NCBI GenBank assembly: GCA_039024315.1
Contig: JBCCQN010000097.1
Coordinates: forward strand, 1-29,399
Direction of reading: 5' to 3'
DNA length: 29,399 nt
DNA from: JBCAWW01 sp039024315
GTDB taxonomy: Bacteria > Bacteroidota > Bacteroidia > J057
The translations under genes and the position numbers were made by a program. This document shows, in pieces, positions 8,268 through 16,660 of this stretch. The notes under the pieces are model-generated. The model worked only from the letters and a program-made list of their open reading frames with translations. It did not search any database and was not told the origin of the DNA. The stretch's first letter is position 1, and the number at the start of each line of letters is the position of its first letter.

Positions 8268-10274
8268 ATGCCCAATCGCCTCATAAACGAAAGCAGCCCT
8301 TATCTTCTCCAACACGCTAACAACCCAGTAGATTGGTATGCCTGGGGAGATGAAGCTCTGCAAAAAGCAAAAGACGAAAATAAATTGATCTTGGTGAGTA
8401 TTGGCTATGCCGCTTGCCATTGGTGTCATGTGATGGAGCATGAGTCTTTTGAAGATAATGAGGTAGCAGAGCTCATGAACAAGCACTTTGTCTGTATCAA
8501 AGTTGATCGGGAAGAACGTCCTGATATCGACAAAATCTATATGGACGCGGTGATGTTGATGACCAAGCGTGGAGGCTGGCCCTTGAATGCATTTGCACTG
8601 CCTGACGGTCGTCCGGTTTATGGAGGCACTTATTTTCCCAAGGATCATTGGATGGGAGTGCTTAATCAGCTTTCTGAACTATATGCCAAGACTCCTGAAA
8701 AAGCGATTGACTATGCTTATCACTTAAAAGAAGCCATGATCAACTTTGATCAGGTGGTCAAGGACGCCAATGCCCCTGATGTATCGAAGCTAGATGTACG
8801 GCAGATGAAGATTGTCCTACTCGACAATCAAGACTTGGAGTGGGGTGGTCGCAATGTGCAAGCCAATAAATTTCCTTTGCCAGTCAATAATCTGTGGATG
8901 CTTCGCAGTAGTCAATTACTGGGGGACGAGAAGCTTGAGGAAGCGCTAGATGTTTCCCTAGAGAAGATGGCTTTGGGAGGCATTTATGATCAATTGGGGG
9001 GTGGTTTTGCGCGCTACTCGGTGGATGCCTATTGGAAGGTCCCTCACTTTGAGAAAATGCTCTATGACAATGGGCAGTTGGTCAGTGCTTATGCAGAGGC
9101 GCATTTGCAAAAGCCTAATCCTTTGTATGAGCGAGTGGTACGTCAGACTATCGACTTCGTCGAACGAGAACTCATGTCAGAAGAAGGAGGCTTTTATTCT
9201 TCACTTGATGCTGATAGCGAGGGCGTAGAAGGTAAGTTTTATGTCTGGGACTACAACGAACTGGGCATGATCCTGGGCGATGACCTTAATCACTTTGCCA
9301 ATTACTATAACATTTCCCCTAAAGGAAATTGGGAGGGTAACAACATATTATTTGCCCTTGAAGACGAAGGTGAGTTTGCGATGCGTTGGCATCTAGATCC
9401 TATTGCTTTTGCTGAGCAGATGGAGAGATGTAGGAGACTGCTATTCGCAGAACGAGAAAAACGCGTTAGGCCTGGCCTAGACGATAAAATTCTCGCCTCT
9501 TGGAATGGCTTGATGCTCAAAGGACTAGTGGATGCTTATCGTGTGTTTGGAGATAAGAAGTTCTTAGCCTTGGCTGAACGAAATGCAAGTTTCCTTGTTG
9601 ATAAGCTGGCTACCGAAGAGGGGCAGTTGTATCGATCCTATAAAGAAGGCAAGCGTACGATCAACGCCTTTTTGGATGATTATGCCAATTTGATCGAAGC
9701 CCTGATCGCATTGTATGAAGTTAGCTTTGAAGAAAAATGGCTCGACCAGCTTATATTACATTTGGAATATGTAAGAAAATACTTCTTTGATGACGAATCA
9801 GGGATGTTCTTTTATAGCTCTTCTGAGGATCCAATTTTGGTGCGCCGCAAGATAGAGACGCAGGATGATGTGATCCCTTCTTCTAACGCTACCTTGGCGA
9901 TGAGCTTGTATCAACTCAGTCTTTTGTTGCACCGTTCCGATTATCGCGAGCTGAGCGAGCAGATGATGCGCAACATGAAGGCATCGATGTTAGAAAATCC
10001 TTCATGGCATGCGAAATGGGGACAGTTGGCTCTGATGCAGGTTTTTCCCCATTACGAAGTGGCGATTACTGGCCCCGAGGCTAAGGAGTTTAGGCTCGGA
10101 TTGGAACTTCCGTATTTTCCGAATAAACTATTTGCCGGAGCAGAATCTAGCAGTAAAGTACCCTTACTGCAGGATCGCTTCACGGATGAGACTACTATTT
10201 TTGTTTGTCAGAATAACACTTGCCAGCTGCCGGTAAAAAGTGTGAGCGAGGCTAGAAAATTATTGCAGAGCTAA
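8268..10274 (+). CDS. DUF255 thioredoxin-like / YyaL (spermatogenesis-associated protein 20) family
   Basis: 668 residues, the usual family length. The N-terminal thioredoxin-like domain (about 1-165) opens with the signature NRLINESSPYLLQHANNPVDW. It carries CHWCHVM with Cys50 and Cys53 as the CxxC pair, then VDREERPDIDKIYM and GGWPLNAFALPDGRPVYGG. The remainder is an (alpha/alpha)6-type region resembling glycoside hydrolase or epimerase folds, with blocks GGGFARYSVD, WKVPHFEKMLYDN and FYSSLDADSEG. There is no signal peptide, so it is cytoplasmic. Both Cys are present, so redox chemistry is possible, but the physiological substrate of the family is not established. It lies between dapD and a histidine kinase with gaps on both sides and is probably monocistronic. 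Confidence 0.92.
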   Translation: MPNRLINESSPYLLQHANNPVDWYAWGDEALQKAKDENKLILVSIGYAACHWCHVMEHESFEDNEVAELMNKHFVCIKVDREERPDIDKIYMDAVMLMTKRGGWPLNAFALPDGRPVYGGTYFPKDHWMGVLNQLSELYAKTPEKAIDYAYHLKEAMINFDQVVKDANAPDVSKLDVRQMKIVLLDNQDLEWGGRNVQANKFPLPVNNLWMLRSSQLLGDEKLEEALDVSLEKMALGGIYDQLGGGFARYSVDAYWKVPHFEKMLYDNGQLVSAYAEAHLQKPNPLYERVVRQTIDFVERELMSEEGGFYSSLDADSEGVEGKFYVWDYNELGMILGDDLNHFANYYNISPKGNWEGNNILFALEDEGEFAMRWHLDPIAFAEQMERCRRLLFAEREKRVRPGLDDKILASWNGLMLKGLVDAYRVFGDKKFLALAERNASFLVDKLATEEGQLYRSYKEGKRTINAFLDDYANLIEALIALYEVSFEEKWLDQLILHLEYVRKYFFDDESGMFFYSSSEDPILVRRKIETQDDVIPSSNATLAMSLYQLSLLLHRSDYRELSEQMMRNMKASMLENPSWHAKWGQLALMQVFPHYEVAITGPEAKEFRLGLELPYFPNKLFAGAESSSKVPLLQDRFTDETTIFVCQNNTCQLPVKSVSEARKLLQS

Positions 10275-10362
10275 GGATTTGCATAGCGTAATATTTTGTA
10301 TTTAATGTATTTCTCCCTGTGGATAATGCTTACTAACTAGAAGTAAGAATTTCAGAGAGGAG

Positions 10363-12555
10363 ATGCTTAATAAAAAAATTGTTGCAAGCTCCTTGCTCTT
10401 GGGGATTTTATTTTTGCCTGTATCACTTTTCGCCTCTGACTTAGATAACTGGAAGGACAGCCTTGGGCTAGCACTTCCTAGTTCCCTAAAAGCTCAACTA
10501 TGTTATAAGATCGGTCATTCGCTTAGGCGGCTAGACCCAAGTACGGCTCAGCAGTATCTAAATGAAGGAATAGAATATCTAGCTGACAAAAGGCTAGATA
10601 CTTTAATGCCACGTTTACTTAACACGCTTGGCCAGACCTATCGTTATCAAGGATATTATCATCAAGCCCTAGAGTACCATCAATGGGCCATGCGTTTTGA
10701 GCAGGATAGCCTGCATAAAGAAGTCGCTCCCTATACCTATCTCAATCTTTCCCTTGCTTATAAAAAGAAAGGCGAGACTGCCATTGCTATTCCCTACCAA
10801 AAGTCTGCTTTACTTGGCTTCGAGGCCAAAGGCGATCTTAAAATGGTTGCTAACTGTTATAACAATTTGGGCAATATATATCGTCAGATAGGGGATTTGA
10901 GCCGTGCGATTGAAGTTCATGAAATGGCGATGCTGATTAGGAGTCAGATCGGAGATTATAAAGGATTAGGCTTTTCCTATCACAATTTGGGGCTGATCTA
11001 CCAAACGATGAAGATGCTCAATGAATCTGAGCACTTTTATAATGAGGCCATCTGCCTCAAGGATTCACTAGGCAAAGACAATCAAGTTGGAAGTTCCTAT
11101 CTAAACCTTGGTGAATTATTTTACGCCAGAGGGGATTATAGAGGGGCTCGCAAATTTGCGGAGAAATCTTTGCGCCGTTTCCTGTTGGAAGAGAACAATG
11201 CAGCTGTGGCTGCTGCTTATTCAGATATTAGCCGTTCATATATTGCTGAGGGGCATCTTGCATTAGCAGAACCTCCCATAAGGAAGGCTATCAGTCTTAC
11301 TAAGAGAGTTCAAGGACCAAGGTACGCCAATGCCATTGGGCATTATGGTCGTTGGTTGGTAAAAGACGGGCAAGTAGAGCGAGGGATGGATTCATTGATT
11401 CGTTCCTTGACCATTTTACGGACCAAAGAATCTCCATTATTGCAATTAAGCGCATATGAGCGCTTAGAGAATAGTTGTAAAGAACTAGGGCTTGCCAAGG
11501 ACGCCTTATTTTGGGCCGAGCAAAAGCAAATGCTAAAGGACAGTGTTTTTAAACTTCAAATCAATGCTCAGTTACAGGCCCAAGAGATCCAGATGGAGTT
11601 GGATCAGAAGAAGCTTGAGTACGTCCAACTACAGGAAGCGATGGAAAAAGAAAGACTGGGCTACTTATGGGTAGGCAATGGGCTCATAGCTGCTTTTTTG
11701 TTAGCGATGGGGATCGTCTTGGCTTATCGTAACCGTCGGCAAACTGAAGTTAACCAAATCCTAAATGCGCAAAACGAAAAAATTGCACAGGCGAATTTTG
11801 ACTTAAGACATGCCAACCACGAAATGGAACAAGTGATTCATGTGCTTTCTCATGAGCTCAAAACGCCAGTTCGGAATGTAGGGGGATATGTGAGTCTATT
11901 GCGGCGCCGTTACCTTGGCCAATTAGATGATGAAGGGCAACAGTTTGTAAAATATGCGATGAATGGCGTCAAGAGTATCAATCAATTGCTCAACGATCTC
12001 CTCCAATACGCTCAGATAGGTTCAAAACAAAGTGTTGGAATGGGGCAAGTCGTGATTTCGCAAGTAATCGCACGCGCTACTCAAGAGCTAATGCCCCAAA
12101 TTGAAGCCTATGAAGCGCAGCTAGAAGTAGCTCCACTGCCTGACTTAGAAGTGAATTACCGAGCGTTCTACCTCGTATTTCGGCATCTGCTTGACAACGC
12201 GCTCAAGTTTCGTAAAGCGGGAGTCCCGCCCATCATCAAAATTGGTTATCGCTCAGAGCCTGGTCGCCATTTATTTTGGGTATCTGACAATGGCATTGGA
12301 ATAGAGCCAGCTTACCAAGATCAGATTTTCAATTTGTTTCAGCGGCTAAATCCACATGAAGAAAAATCGGGTACAGGATTAGGATTAGCAGCTTGCCGTA
12401 AGATTGTCCGGAATTACAAAGGCGAGATATGGGTAGAGTCAACTTTAGGAGAAGGTACGACCATCTTTATCAATCTCCCCGATCCTAATTGGCGCAAGAG
12501 TCTGACCTTTGGCCCCTTCAACGGGGAACGCTTCATCGCAGGGACTAATATGTAG
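10363..12555 (+). CDS. TPR-containing sensor histidine kinase
   Basis: Sensor kinase of 730 residues. A signal peptide (about 1-24) leads into a periplasmic region of tetratricopeptide repeats (about 50-385), for example YNNLGNIYRQIGDLSRAIEVHEMA and YHNLGLIYQTMKMLNESEHFY. A coiled-coil segment (about 395-430) and one transmembrane helix (about 433-455) follow. A second short coiled coil leads to the HisKA domain with the phospho-acceptor His497 in LSHELKTPVRN. The HATPase domain has Asn612 in LLDNALKF, then DNGIGIEP, and GTGLGLAACRKIV. There is no receiver or output domain and no response regulator beside it, so it is an orphan kinase in this window. Its stop codon is only 4 bp from that of the convergent mltG. 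The TPR sensor type is common in Bacteroidota; the signal is unknown. Confidence 0.93.
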   Translation: MLNKKIVASSLLLGILFLPVSLFASDLDNWKDSLGLALPSSLKAQLCYKIGHSLRRLDPSTAQQYLNEGIEYLADKRLDTLMPRLLNTLGQTYRYQGYYHQALEYHQWAMRFEQDSLHKEVAPYTYLNLSLAYKKKGETAIAIPYQKSALLGFEAKGDLKMVANCYNNLGNIYRQIGDLSRAIEVHEMAMLIRSQIGDYKGLGFSYHNLGLIYQTMKMLNESEHFYNEAICLKDSLGKDNQVGSSYLNLGELFYARGDYRGARKFAEKSLRRFLLEENNAAVAAAYSDISRSYIAEGHLALAEPPIRKAISLTKRVQGPRYANAIGHYGRWLVKDGQVERGMDSLIRSLTILRTKESPLLQLSAYERLENSCKELGLAKDALFWAEQKQMLKDSVFKLQINAQLQAQEIQMELDQKKLEYVQLQEAMEKERLGYLWVGNGLIAAFLLAMGIVLAYRNRRQTEVNQILNAQNEKIAQANFDLRHANHEMEQVIHVLSHELKTPVRNVGGYVSLLRRRYLGQLDDEGQQFVKYAMNGVKSINQLLNDLLQYAQIGSKQSVGMGQVVISQVIARATQELMPQIEAYEAQLEVAPLPDLEVNYRAFYLVFRHLLDNALKFRKAGVPPIIKIGYRSEPGRHLFWVSDNGIGIEPAYQDQIFNLFQRLNPHEEKSGTGLGLAACRKIVRNYKGEIWVESTLGEGTTIFINLPDPNWRKSLTFGPFNGERFIAGTNM

Positions 12556-12559
12556 TCGC

Positions 12560-13612
12560 CTATTTGATCCCTCTTTGCGTTAGCATGGCTCGATACTGAT
12601 CTGCATAGCGCTCATGCTCGCTGAGGCTACGCGAAAACTTGTGATAGCCATCTCCTTCGATCTTTGCACAGAAGTAGAGATAATCGTGCTTTTCGCTGTT
12701 GAGGACTGCCTCAATTGAAGGCAAAGAAGGCGTACAAATCGGCGCTGGTGGCAAGCCAGGGTATAAATAAGTATTGTAAGGAGAATCTGTTTGTAGATGC
12801 TTATTTAAGATTCGACGGAGCGTAAAGTCCCCTACGGCAAATTTGACAGTAGGGTCTGCTTGAAGGGGCATACCCTTGCGAATACGGTTGAGATAAACCC
12901 CCGCCACGCGGCCTTTTTCATCATTTTTATTGGTTTCTTCCTCCACGATGGAAGCCAGAGTCATCACCTCAAGACGATTGAGTTTGAGCTTACGACGCTT
13001 GGCGTTGCGGTCGTCATTCCAATAGACTTTGTATTGATCAAACATCTTGTCAAAAAAGGCCCGCGGAGAAATATTCCAATACATTTCATAGGTATTGGGA
13101 ATAAAAATGGCCATGGCTGTTTCTGGGGTGAGGCCATTATGCTTTTTCAAGAATTCGGTGTCAGCAAACACATCTAGCATCTGCTGTTTATTCATCGCCA
13201 ACTCTTCTCCCACATATTCAGCTAGCTGCTCTTTGGTGCGAAATTTGACAAAGGTAAAGTTCATAGGGGTCTGCTGACCAGATCGCAATAAGGTGATCAG
13301 CTCGCGGGTACTCATGCCATCCTTGAGGATATAACGTCCTGGATAGACGTGGCGTGGATAGTTCATTTGCTCGGCTACCCAGTGAAAGGCTTCTGGATCT
13401 CTAATCAACTTATCATCCAGCAACATTTGCCCTACTTCCCGATAATCAACCCCAGCTCTTTTAAAATCATGCTGGCTAGGAGGAATAAAAAAAACAAACT
13501 CCTTGCCTTCAGGGGTAGAGACATTAGCGCCAAATATTTTTTCGATATAGTTATACCCTACAAAACCGAGTACCACAAGTACGCCTATGATAATGAGACC
13601 CTTTCCTTTCAT
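12560..13612 (-). CDS. mltG: Endolytic murein transglycosylase MltG (YceG-like)
   Basis: Membrane-anchored lytic transglycosylase of 350 residues that cuts nascent peptidoglycan and so limits glycan strand length. One N-terminal transmembrane helix (about 4-21) leaves the catalytic part in the periplasm. Family blocks are IPNTYEMYWNISPRAFF, then LASIVEEET with the probable catalytic Glu224, GVYLNRIRKGMPLQADPTV, SPYNTYLYPGLPPAPICTP and HDYLYFCAKIEGDGYHKFS. Length and order match MltG. It diverges from the Nudix gene (95-bp gap) and converges on the histidine kinase gene with only 4 bp between stop codons, leaving no room for a terminator between them. Confidence 0.94.
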   Translation of the reverse strand: MKGKGLIIIGVLVVLGFVGYNYIEKIFGANVSTPEGKEFVFFIPPSQHDFKRAGVDYREVGQMLLDDKLIRDPEAFHWVAEQMNYPRHVYPGRYILKDGMSTRELITLLRSGQQTPMNFTFVKFRTKEQLAEYVGEELAMNKQQMLDVFADTEFLKKHNGLTPETAMAIFIPNTYEMYWNISPRAFFDKMFDQYKVYWNDDRNAKRRKLKLNRLEVMTLASIVEEETNKNDEKGRVAGVYLNRIRKGMPLQADPTVKFAVGDFTLRRILNKHLQTDSPYNTYLYPGLPPAPICTPSLPSIEAVLNSEKHDYLYFCAKIEGDGYHKFSRSLSEHERYADQYRAMLTQRGIK

Positions 13613-13707
13613 TTACTGTGTTTTATTGTGGTAAACTTACAATTTTTTGATTTCGTTTTTCATTATTCCCCTCCTACCTTGGGGCTTTCATCCATAATAC
13701 GCAACCT

Positions 13708-14373
13708 ATGGCAAAAGAACAGCTACAGAGCGCTCACAAATTTCGTCTTTGGAAAAGCAAACTCCAGGCCAATGGTCTGACCATTAATGATATCGAAGAA
13801 ATATACACCAAATATCGCTACAATGGAGAAGCCTTATTTGGGCTAGTCCTGCTCGATGCCACCACTCCAGAAGGAGATAAGATCCCTCCGATTTGCTTTA
13901 TCAAAGGGGAGATCGTTTCCGTTTTGATCTGCCTGGCAGATAAGGATAGTGGGGAGCGATACCTACTTTTGGTCAAACAACGTCGCATTTGCAATGGAGA
14001 TTATATTTACGAGCAGGTGGCAGGCATGGTTGACCGAGACGATGATCCGCATGAGGTAGCTGTTCGTGAGACCATGGAGGAGACCGGCCTAGAGGTGGAT
14101 CCTACCAAGGTGATTCCCCTCAATCGCGAAGCACAATACGCCTCTTCGGGCACCTCTGATGAAGCCCTTTACTTTTACTATTGTGAACTCGAGATGACCA
14201 AGGAAGAAATTTGGTCTTACCACCAAAATCACATGGGCTCAGAGCACGAACATGAGCGCATCATTACCCATGTTGCGACTATACCTGAAGCCAAAAAGCT
14301 GATTCTCAATACCAATGGCCTGCTTAATATCTACCTCTATGAGGAGGCGATTGCGGCTAGAGATAAGGGATAA
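13708..14373 (+). CDS. Nudix hydrolase, ADP-sugar pyrophosphatase-like
   Basis: 221 residues; would hydrolyse a nucleoside diphosphate linked to another moiety, plausibly ADP-ribose or ADP-sugar. The Nudix box starts at Gly106 and reads GMVDRDDDPHEVAVRETMEE followed by TGL. Compared with GX5EX7REUXEEXGU, the REUXEEXGU half is intact (Arg120, Glu121, Glu124, Glu125), but the first Glu of the box is Asp112. The N-terminal extension (about 1-65, FRLWKSKLQANGL and YRYNGEALFGLVLLD) resembles ADP-sugar diphosphatases. The substrate is not certain. There is no signal peptide. It is probably monocistronic, followed by an inverted pair of dispersed repeats. Confidence 0.85.
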   Translation: MAKEQLQSAHKFRLWKSKLQANGLTINDIEEIYTKYRYNGEALFGLVLLDATTPEGDKIPPICFIKGEIVSVLICLADKDSGERYLLLVKQRRICNGDYIYEQVAGMVDRDDDPHEVAVRETMEETGLEVDPTKVIPLNREAQYASSGTSDEALYFYYCELEMTKEEIWSYHQNHMGSEHEHERIITHVATIPEAKKLILNTNGLLNIYLYEEAIAARDKG

Positions 14374-14384
14374 GTAGGTTAAAA

Positions 14385-14466
14385 GATGAGCGTTCCGCGA
14401 AGCAGTAGTTATTCCTTATCATCTGGTGTCTTTTTTGGGGGGTTACCGCTGCGCGGAACGATCATC
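14385..14466. repeat. Inverted pair of dispersed repeats (copies B and C)
   Basis: Copy B (14385-14410, plus) reads GATGAGCGTTCCGCGAAGCA then GTAG. Copy C (14442-14466) is the same element on the minus strand, GATGATCGTTCCGCGCAGCG then GTAAC. They face each other across 31 bp and could fold into one long hairpin, a BIME-like arrangement. The pair sits between the Nudix and GH5 genes. Confidence 0.8.
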
Positions 14467-14481
14467 CCTCTTTTTTGGAAA

Positions 14482-14489
14482 TATTTTTG
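14482..14489 (+). promoter_or_regulatory. Possible -7 promoter box for the GH5 gene
   Basis: TATTTTTG fits the Bacteroidota TAnnTTTG consensus exactly, about 75 bp before the GH5 start. No TTG is seen at the matching -33 distance, so support is partial. Confidence 0.3.
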
Positions 14490-14500
14490 GGTTGGATAGT

Positions 14501-14530
14501 AAAAGGTAGGTCAGTTAACCTCTACCTTTT
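14501..14530 (+). terminator. Hairpin between the Nudix and GH5 genes
   Basis: AAAAGGT..ACCTTTT with an inner AGGT/ACCT gives about 11 pairs with a 2-nt bulge, ending in TTTT. It could terminate readthrough from the Nudix gene. If the TATTTTTG box at 14482 is used, it would instead be a leader hairpin of GH5. Confidence 0.4.
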
Positions 14531-14563
14531 AGAAACACCTAGCTTTCACTCAAAAAAATCCTC

Positions 14564-16570
14564 ATGAAGATTTACTACTACTTATTGACGCTGCTTTTTA
14601 TCCTCTCTGTACAAATTTTACCTGCCCAACTCACTCCCCAACAGGCGGTTGCTGAAATGGGACGAGGCATCAACCTTGGTAATACCCTTGAACCTCCAAC
14701 AGAAGGTGCTTGGAACAATGGGCCGGCTCAGGAATCCTATTTTGATGCCTATGTCAGCGCCGGCTTTACCAATGTGAGGGTGCCAGTGAGATGGGACCAG
14801 CATACTGCTAATTCGGCTCCTTTTGCGATTGATACCAATTGGATGAATCGGGTTGAGCAAGTCGTAGACTGGGGCCTTGCGCGTGGCCTATATATCACCC
14901 TCAATGGGCATCACGAAGATTGGCTGAAAAATGGCTATAGCAATCCAACGTTGAGAGCCCGCTATGATTCTATTTGGGTGCAAGTAGCGGAGCGCTTCAA
15001 GAATAAATCAGAGAAGCTCCTTTTTGAAATTATCAACGAGCCAAACGGCATGAGTGTCGCTCAAGTAGATGATCTCAATCAACGTATCCTTGGGATTATC
15101 CGGCAGACCAATCCTACCCGTATCGTCATCTATGGCGGTAATATGTATGCCAACTCGGCACAACTCCTCAACGCTGCTATCCCTAATGATAGCTATATCG
15201 TTGGTTACTATCACGCTTATGATCCTTGGCAGTTTTCTGGACAAGGTATGGGTACTTGGGGGACGACTTTTGACTATCAGCAGTTAAACAACAAATATCA
15301 ATCGGTCAAGAATTGGTCGATCGCCAATAATATCCCCGTACATCACAGTGAGTTTGGGGCGGTATTGAGTTGTGATTTTAACTCTCGTATGCGCATATAT
15401 GCTCATAATGTAGAGCAATGTATCGTGCATGGCTTTGCTTTTTCGGTATGGGACGATGGGGGCAATTTTGGCATCCTGAATCGCAGCAATAACAGCTGGC
15501 CTGAAGTCAAGGACATCTTGATGCATTACTATCAGGATTCACCCAATCAGATCTTCTCTACTTATACGCCTGATCCAGTCAGCAATGCGCCTGCGATTGT
15601 CGTAGATTGGAACAATCGTGCCACCGGCAATGGCGACTTCATCTTAGAACGATCAGTAGGCGGCAGCAGTAATTTTGTGCAAATCGCTATGCTTCCAGCC
15701 AATGCGATTAGCTATACGGATACGAGTGTTACAGTAGGCAGTACCTATACTTATCGGATGTACACTACGCGTGCGGATGGAACTATTCTACATGGCTATC
15801 CCACGAGGACAAGAATTACGGCTAGCGTACAGAGCCCTTTCAATGCAAACCCTCTGTCGATTCCGGGCACGATAGAAGTAGAAGAATATGACAATGGGGG
15901 AGAAGGATTAGCCTATCACGATAATGATCCTGCTAATATTCCCGGGGGTTTTCGTACGGATGAGGGAGTTGATATTGGAGCCTCCGGCAACGCCTATATC
16001 TTGGAGTATGTAGAGTCTGGTGAGTGGATTGAGTACACCGTAGATGTTGCGCAAGCTGGTAGGTATAGTCTCACCGCTGAAATCGCTTCAGAAGTCGCGA
16101 ATGGTACTTTTGAACTCTTCTTTGCTCAAAACAATGCCTCCACAGACTTCAGTGTGCCGAGCACGGGCAATTGGTATACTTTTCAGCAGATTAGTGCTAA
16201 TAGTGAAATAGAGCTAGAGGCAGGGCAACAGGAGATGCGCCTCAATATCACTAACAACAATGCTTTTAATGTCGATAACATCACCTTCACTTTGGAGGCG
16301 GCTAGTTCGATTGAACCCGAGGCTGCTCAAAGGCATTTTATGGTTTCGCCTAACCCTAGCACTGGTTTGATTCAAGTTGAGTTATTAGGGGGCTCTAGCT
16401 ACCAAGGGACCCAAATTGAAGTGTACGGTCTGAATGGACAAAAACTAAAGACTGTTAGCTTAAGTGGCAGCTCCACAGAGATAGATTTAGGAGACTTAGT
16501 TCCCGGTTTATACCTGCTCCAACTCGTGGGTGAGGATAAGCGTTCCGCGCAGCGGCTACTCATAAAATAA
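14564..16570 (+). CDS. Secreted GH5 endoglucanase-like glycoside hydrolase (GH5-FnIII-CBM6-T9SS)
   Basis: 668-residue secreted enzyme. A signal peptide (about 1-22) is followed by a GH5 catalytic domain (about 25-325) with GRGINLGNTLE, RVPVRWDQH, and the acid/base Glu159 in EIINEPNG. The nucleophile is Glu263 in HHSEFGAV, and the aromatic FSVWDDGG closes the site. A fibronectin-III-like linker (about 340-420) leads to a CBM6 carbohydrate-binding module (about 437-580; IEVEEYDNGGEGLAYHD, SGEWIEYTVDV). A type IX secretion sorting domain (about 590-668) follows, with VSPNPSTGLIQVEL and PGLYLLQLVG. It should cut internal beta-1,4 (cellulose- or mannan-like) linkages outside the cell; the exact glycan is not readable. 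The last 12 codons coincide with dispersed repeat copy D, which supplies the end of the sorting tail (DKRSAQRLLIK). Confidence 0.92.
   Translation: MKIYYYLLTLLFILSVQILPAQLTPQQAVAEMGRGINLGNTLEPPTEGAWNNGPAQESYFDAYVSAGFTNVRVPVRWDQHTANSAPFAIDTNWMNRVEQVVDWGLARGLYITLNGHHEDWLKNGYSNPTLRARYDSIWVQVAERFKNKSEKLLFEIINEPNGMSVAQVDDLNQRILGIIRQTNPTRIVIYGGNMYANSAQLLNAAIPNDSYIVGYYHAYDPWQFSGQGMGTWGTTFDYQQLNNKYQSVKNWSIANNIPVHHSEFGAVLSCDFNSRMRIYAHNVEQCIVHGFAFSVWDDGGNFGILNRSNNSWPEVKDILMHYYQDSPNQIFSTYTPDPVSNAPAIVVDWNNRATGNGDFILERSVGGSSNFVQIAMLPANAISYTDTSVTVGSTYTYRMYTTRADGTILHGYPTRTRITASVQSPFNANPLSIPGTIEVEEYDNGGEGLAYHDNDPANIPGGFRTDEGVDIGASGNAYILEYVESGEWIEYTVDVAQAGRYSLTAEIASEVANGTFELFFAQNNASTDFSVPSTGNWYTFQQISANSEIELEAGQQEMRLNITNNNAFNVDNITFTLEAASSIEPEAAQRHFMVSPNPSTGLIQVELLGGSSYQGTQIEVYGLNGQKLKTVSLSGSSTEIDLGDLVPGLYLLQLVGEDKRSAQRLLIK
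16535..16558 (+). repeat. Dispersed repeat inside the GH5 C-terminus (copy D)
   Basis: GATAAGCGTTCCGCGCAGCG followed by GCTA. The core is identical to that of copy C, including the CCGC-GCA-GCGG hairpin. The copy is translated in frame as DKRSAQRL just before the stop codon of the GH5 gene. Confidence 0.8.
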
Positions 16571-16599
16571 AGGCCCAAAAGAAGCTTATTGCTGGTCTG

Positions 16600-16633
16600 A
16601 AAAAAAAGAGCCGCCCTTTGATAAGGACGGCTC
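16600..16633 (-). terminator. rho terminator
   Basis: On the minus strand, GAGCCGTCCTT / AAGGGCGGCTC is an 11-position stem with one mismatch and loop ATCAA, followed by a run of eight T residues. It lies 27 bp after the rho stop codon. It also faces the GH5 gene but has only three T residues in that direction. Confidence 0.82.
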
Positions 16634-16660
16634 TTTGGTTTAGATATATTTTACTTATGC

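Noticed and set aside
12525..12536. GGGAACGCTTCATC near the histidine kinase stop, similar to the repeat
   Set aside because: Similarity breaks after about nine bases and there is no hairpin core.
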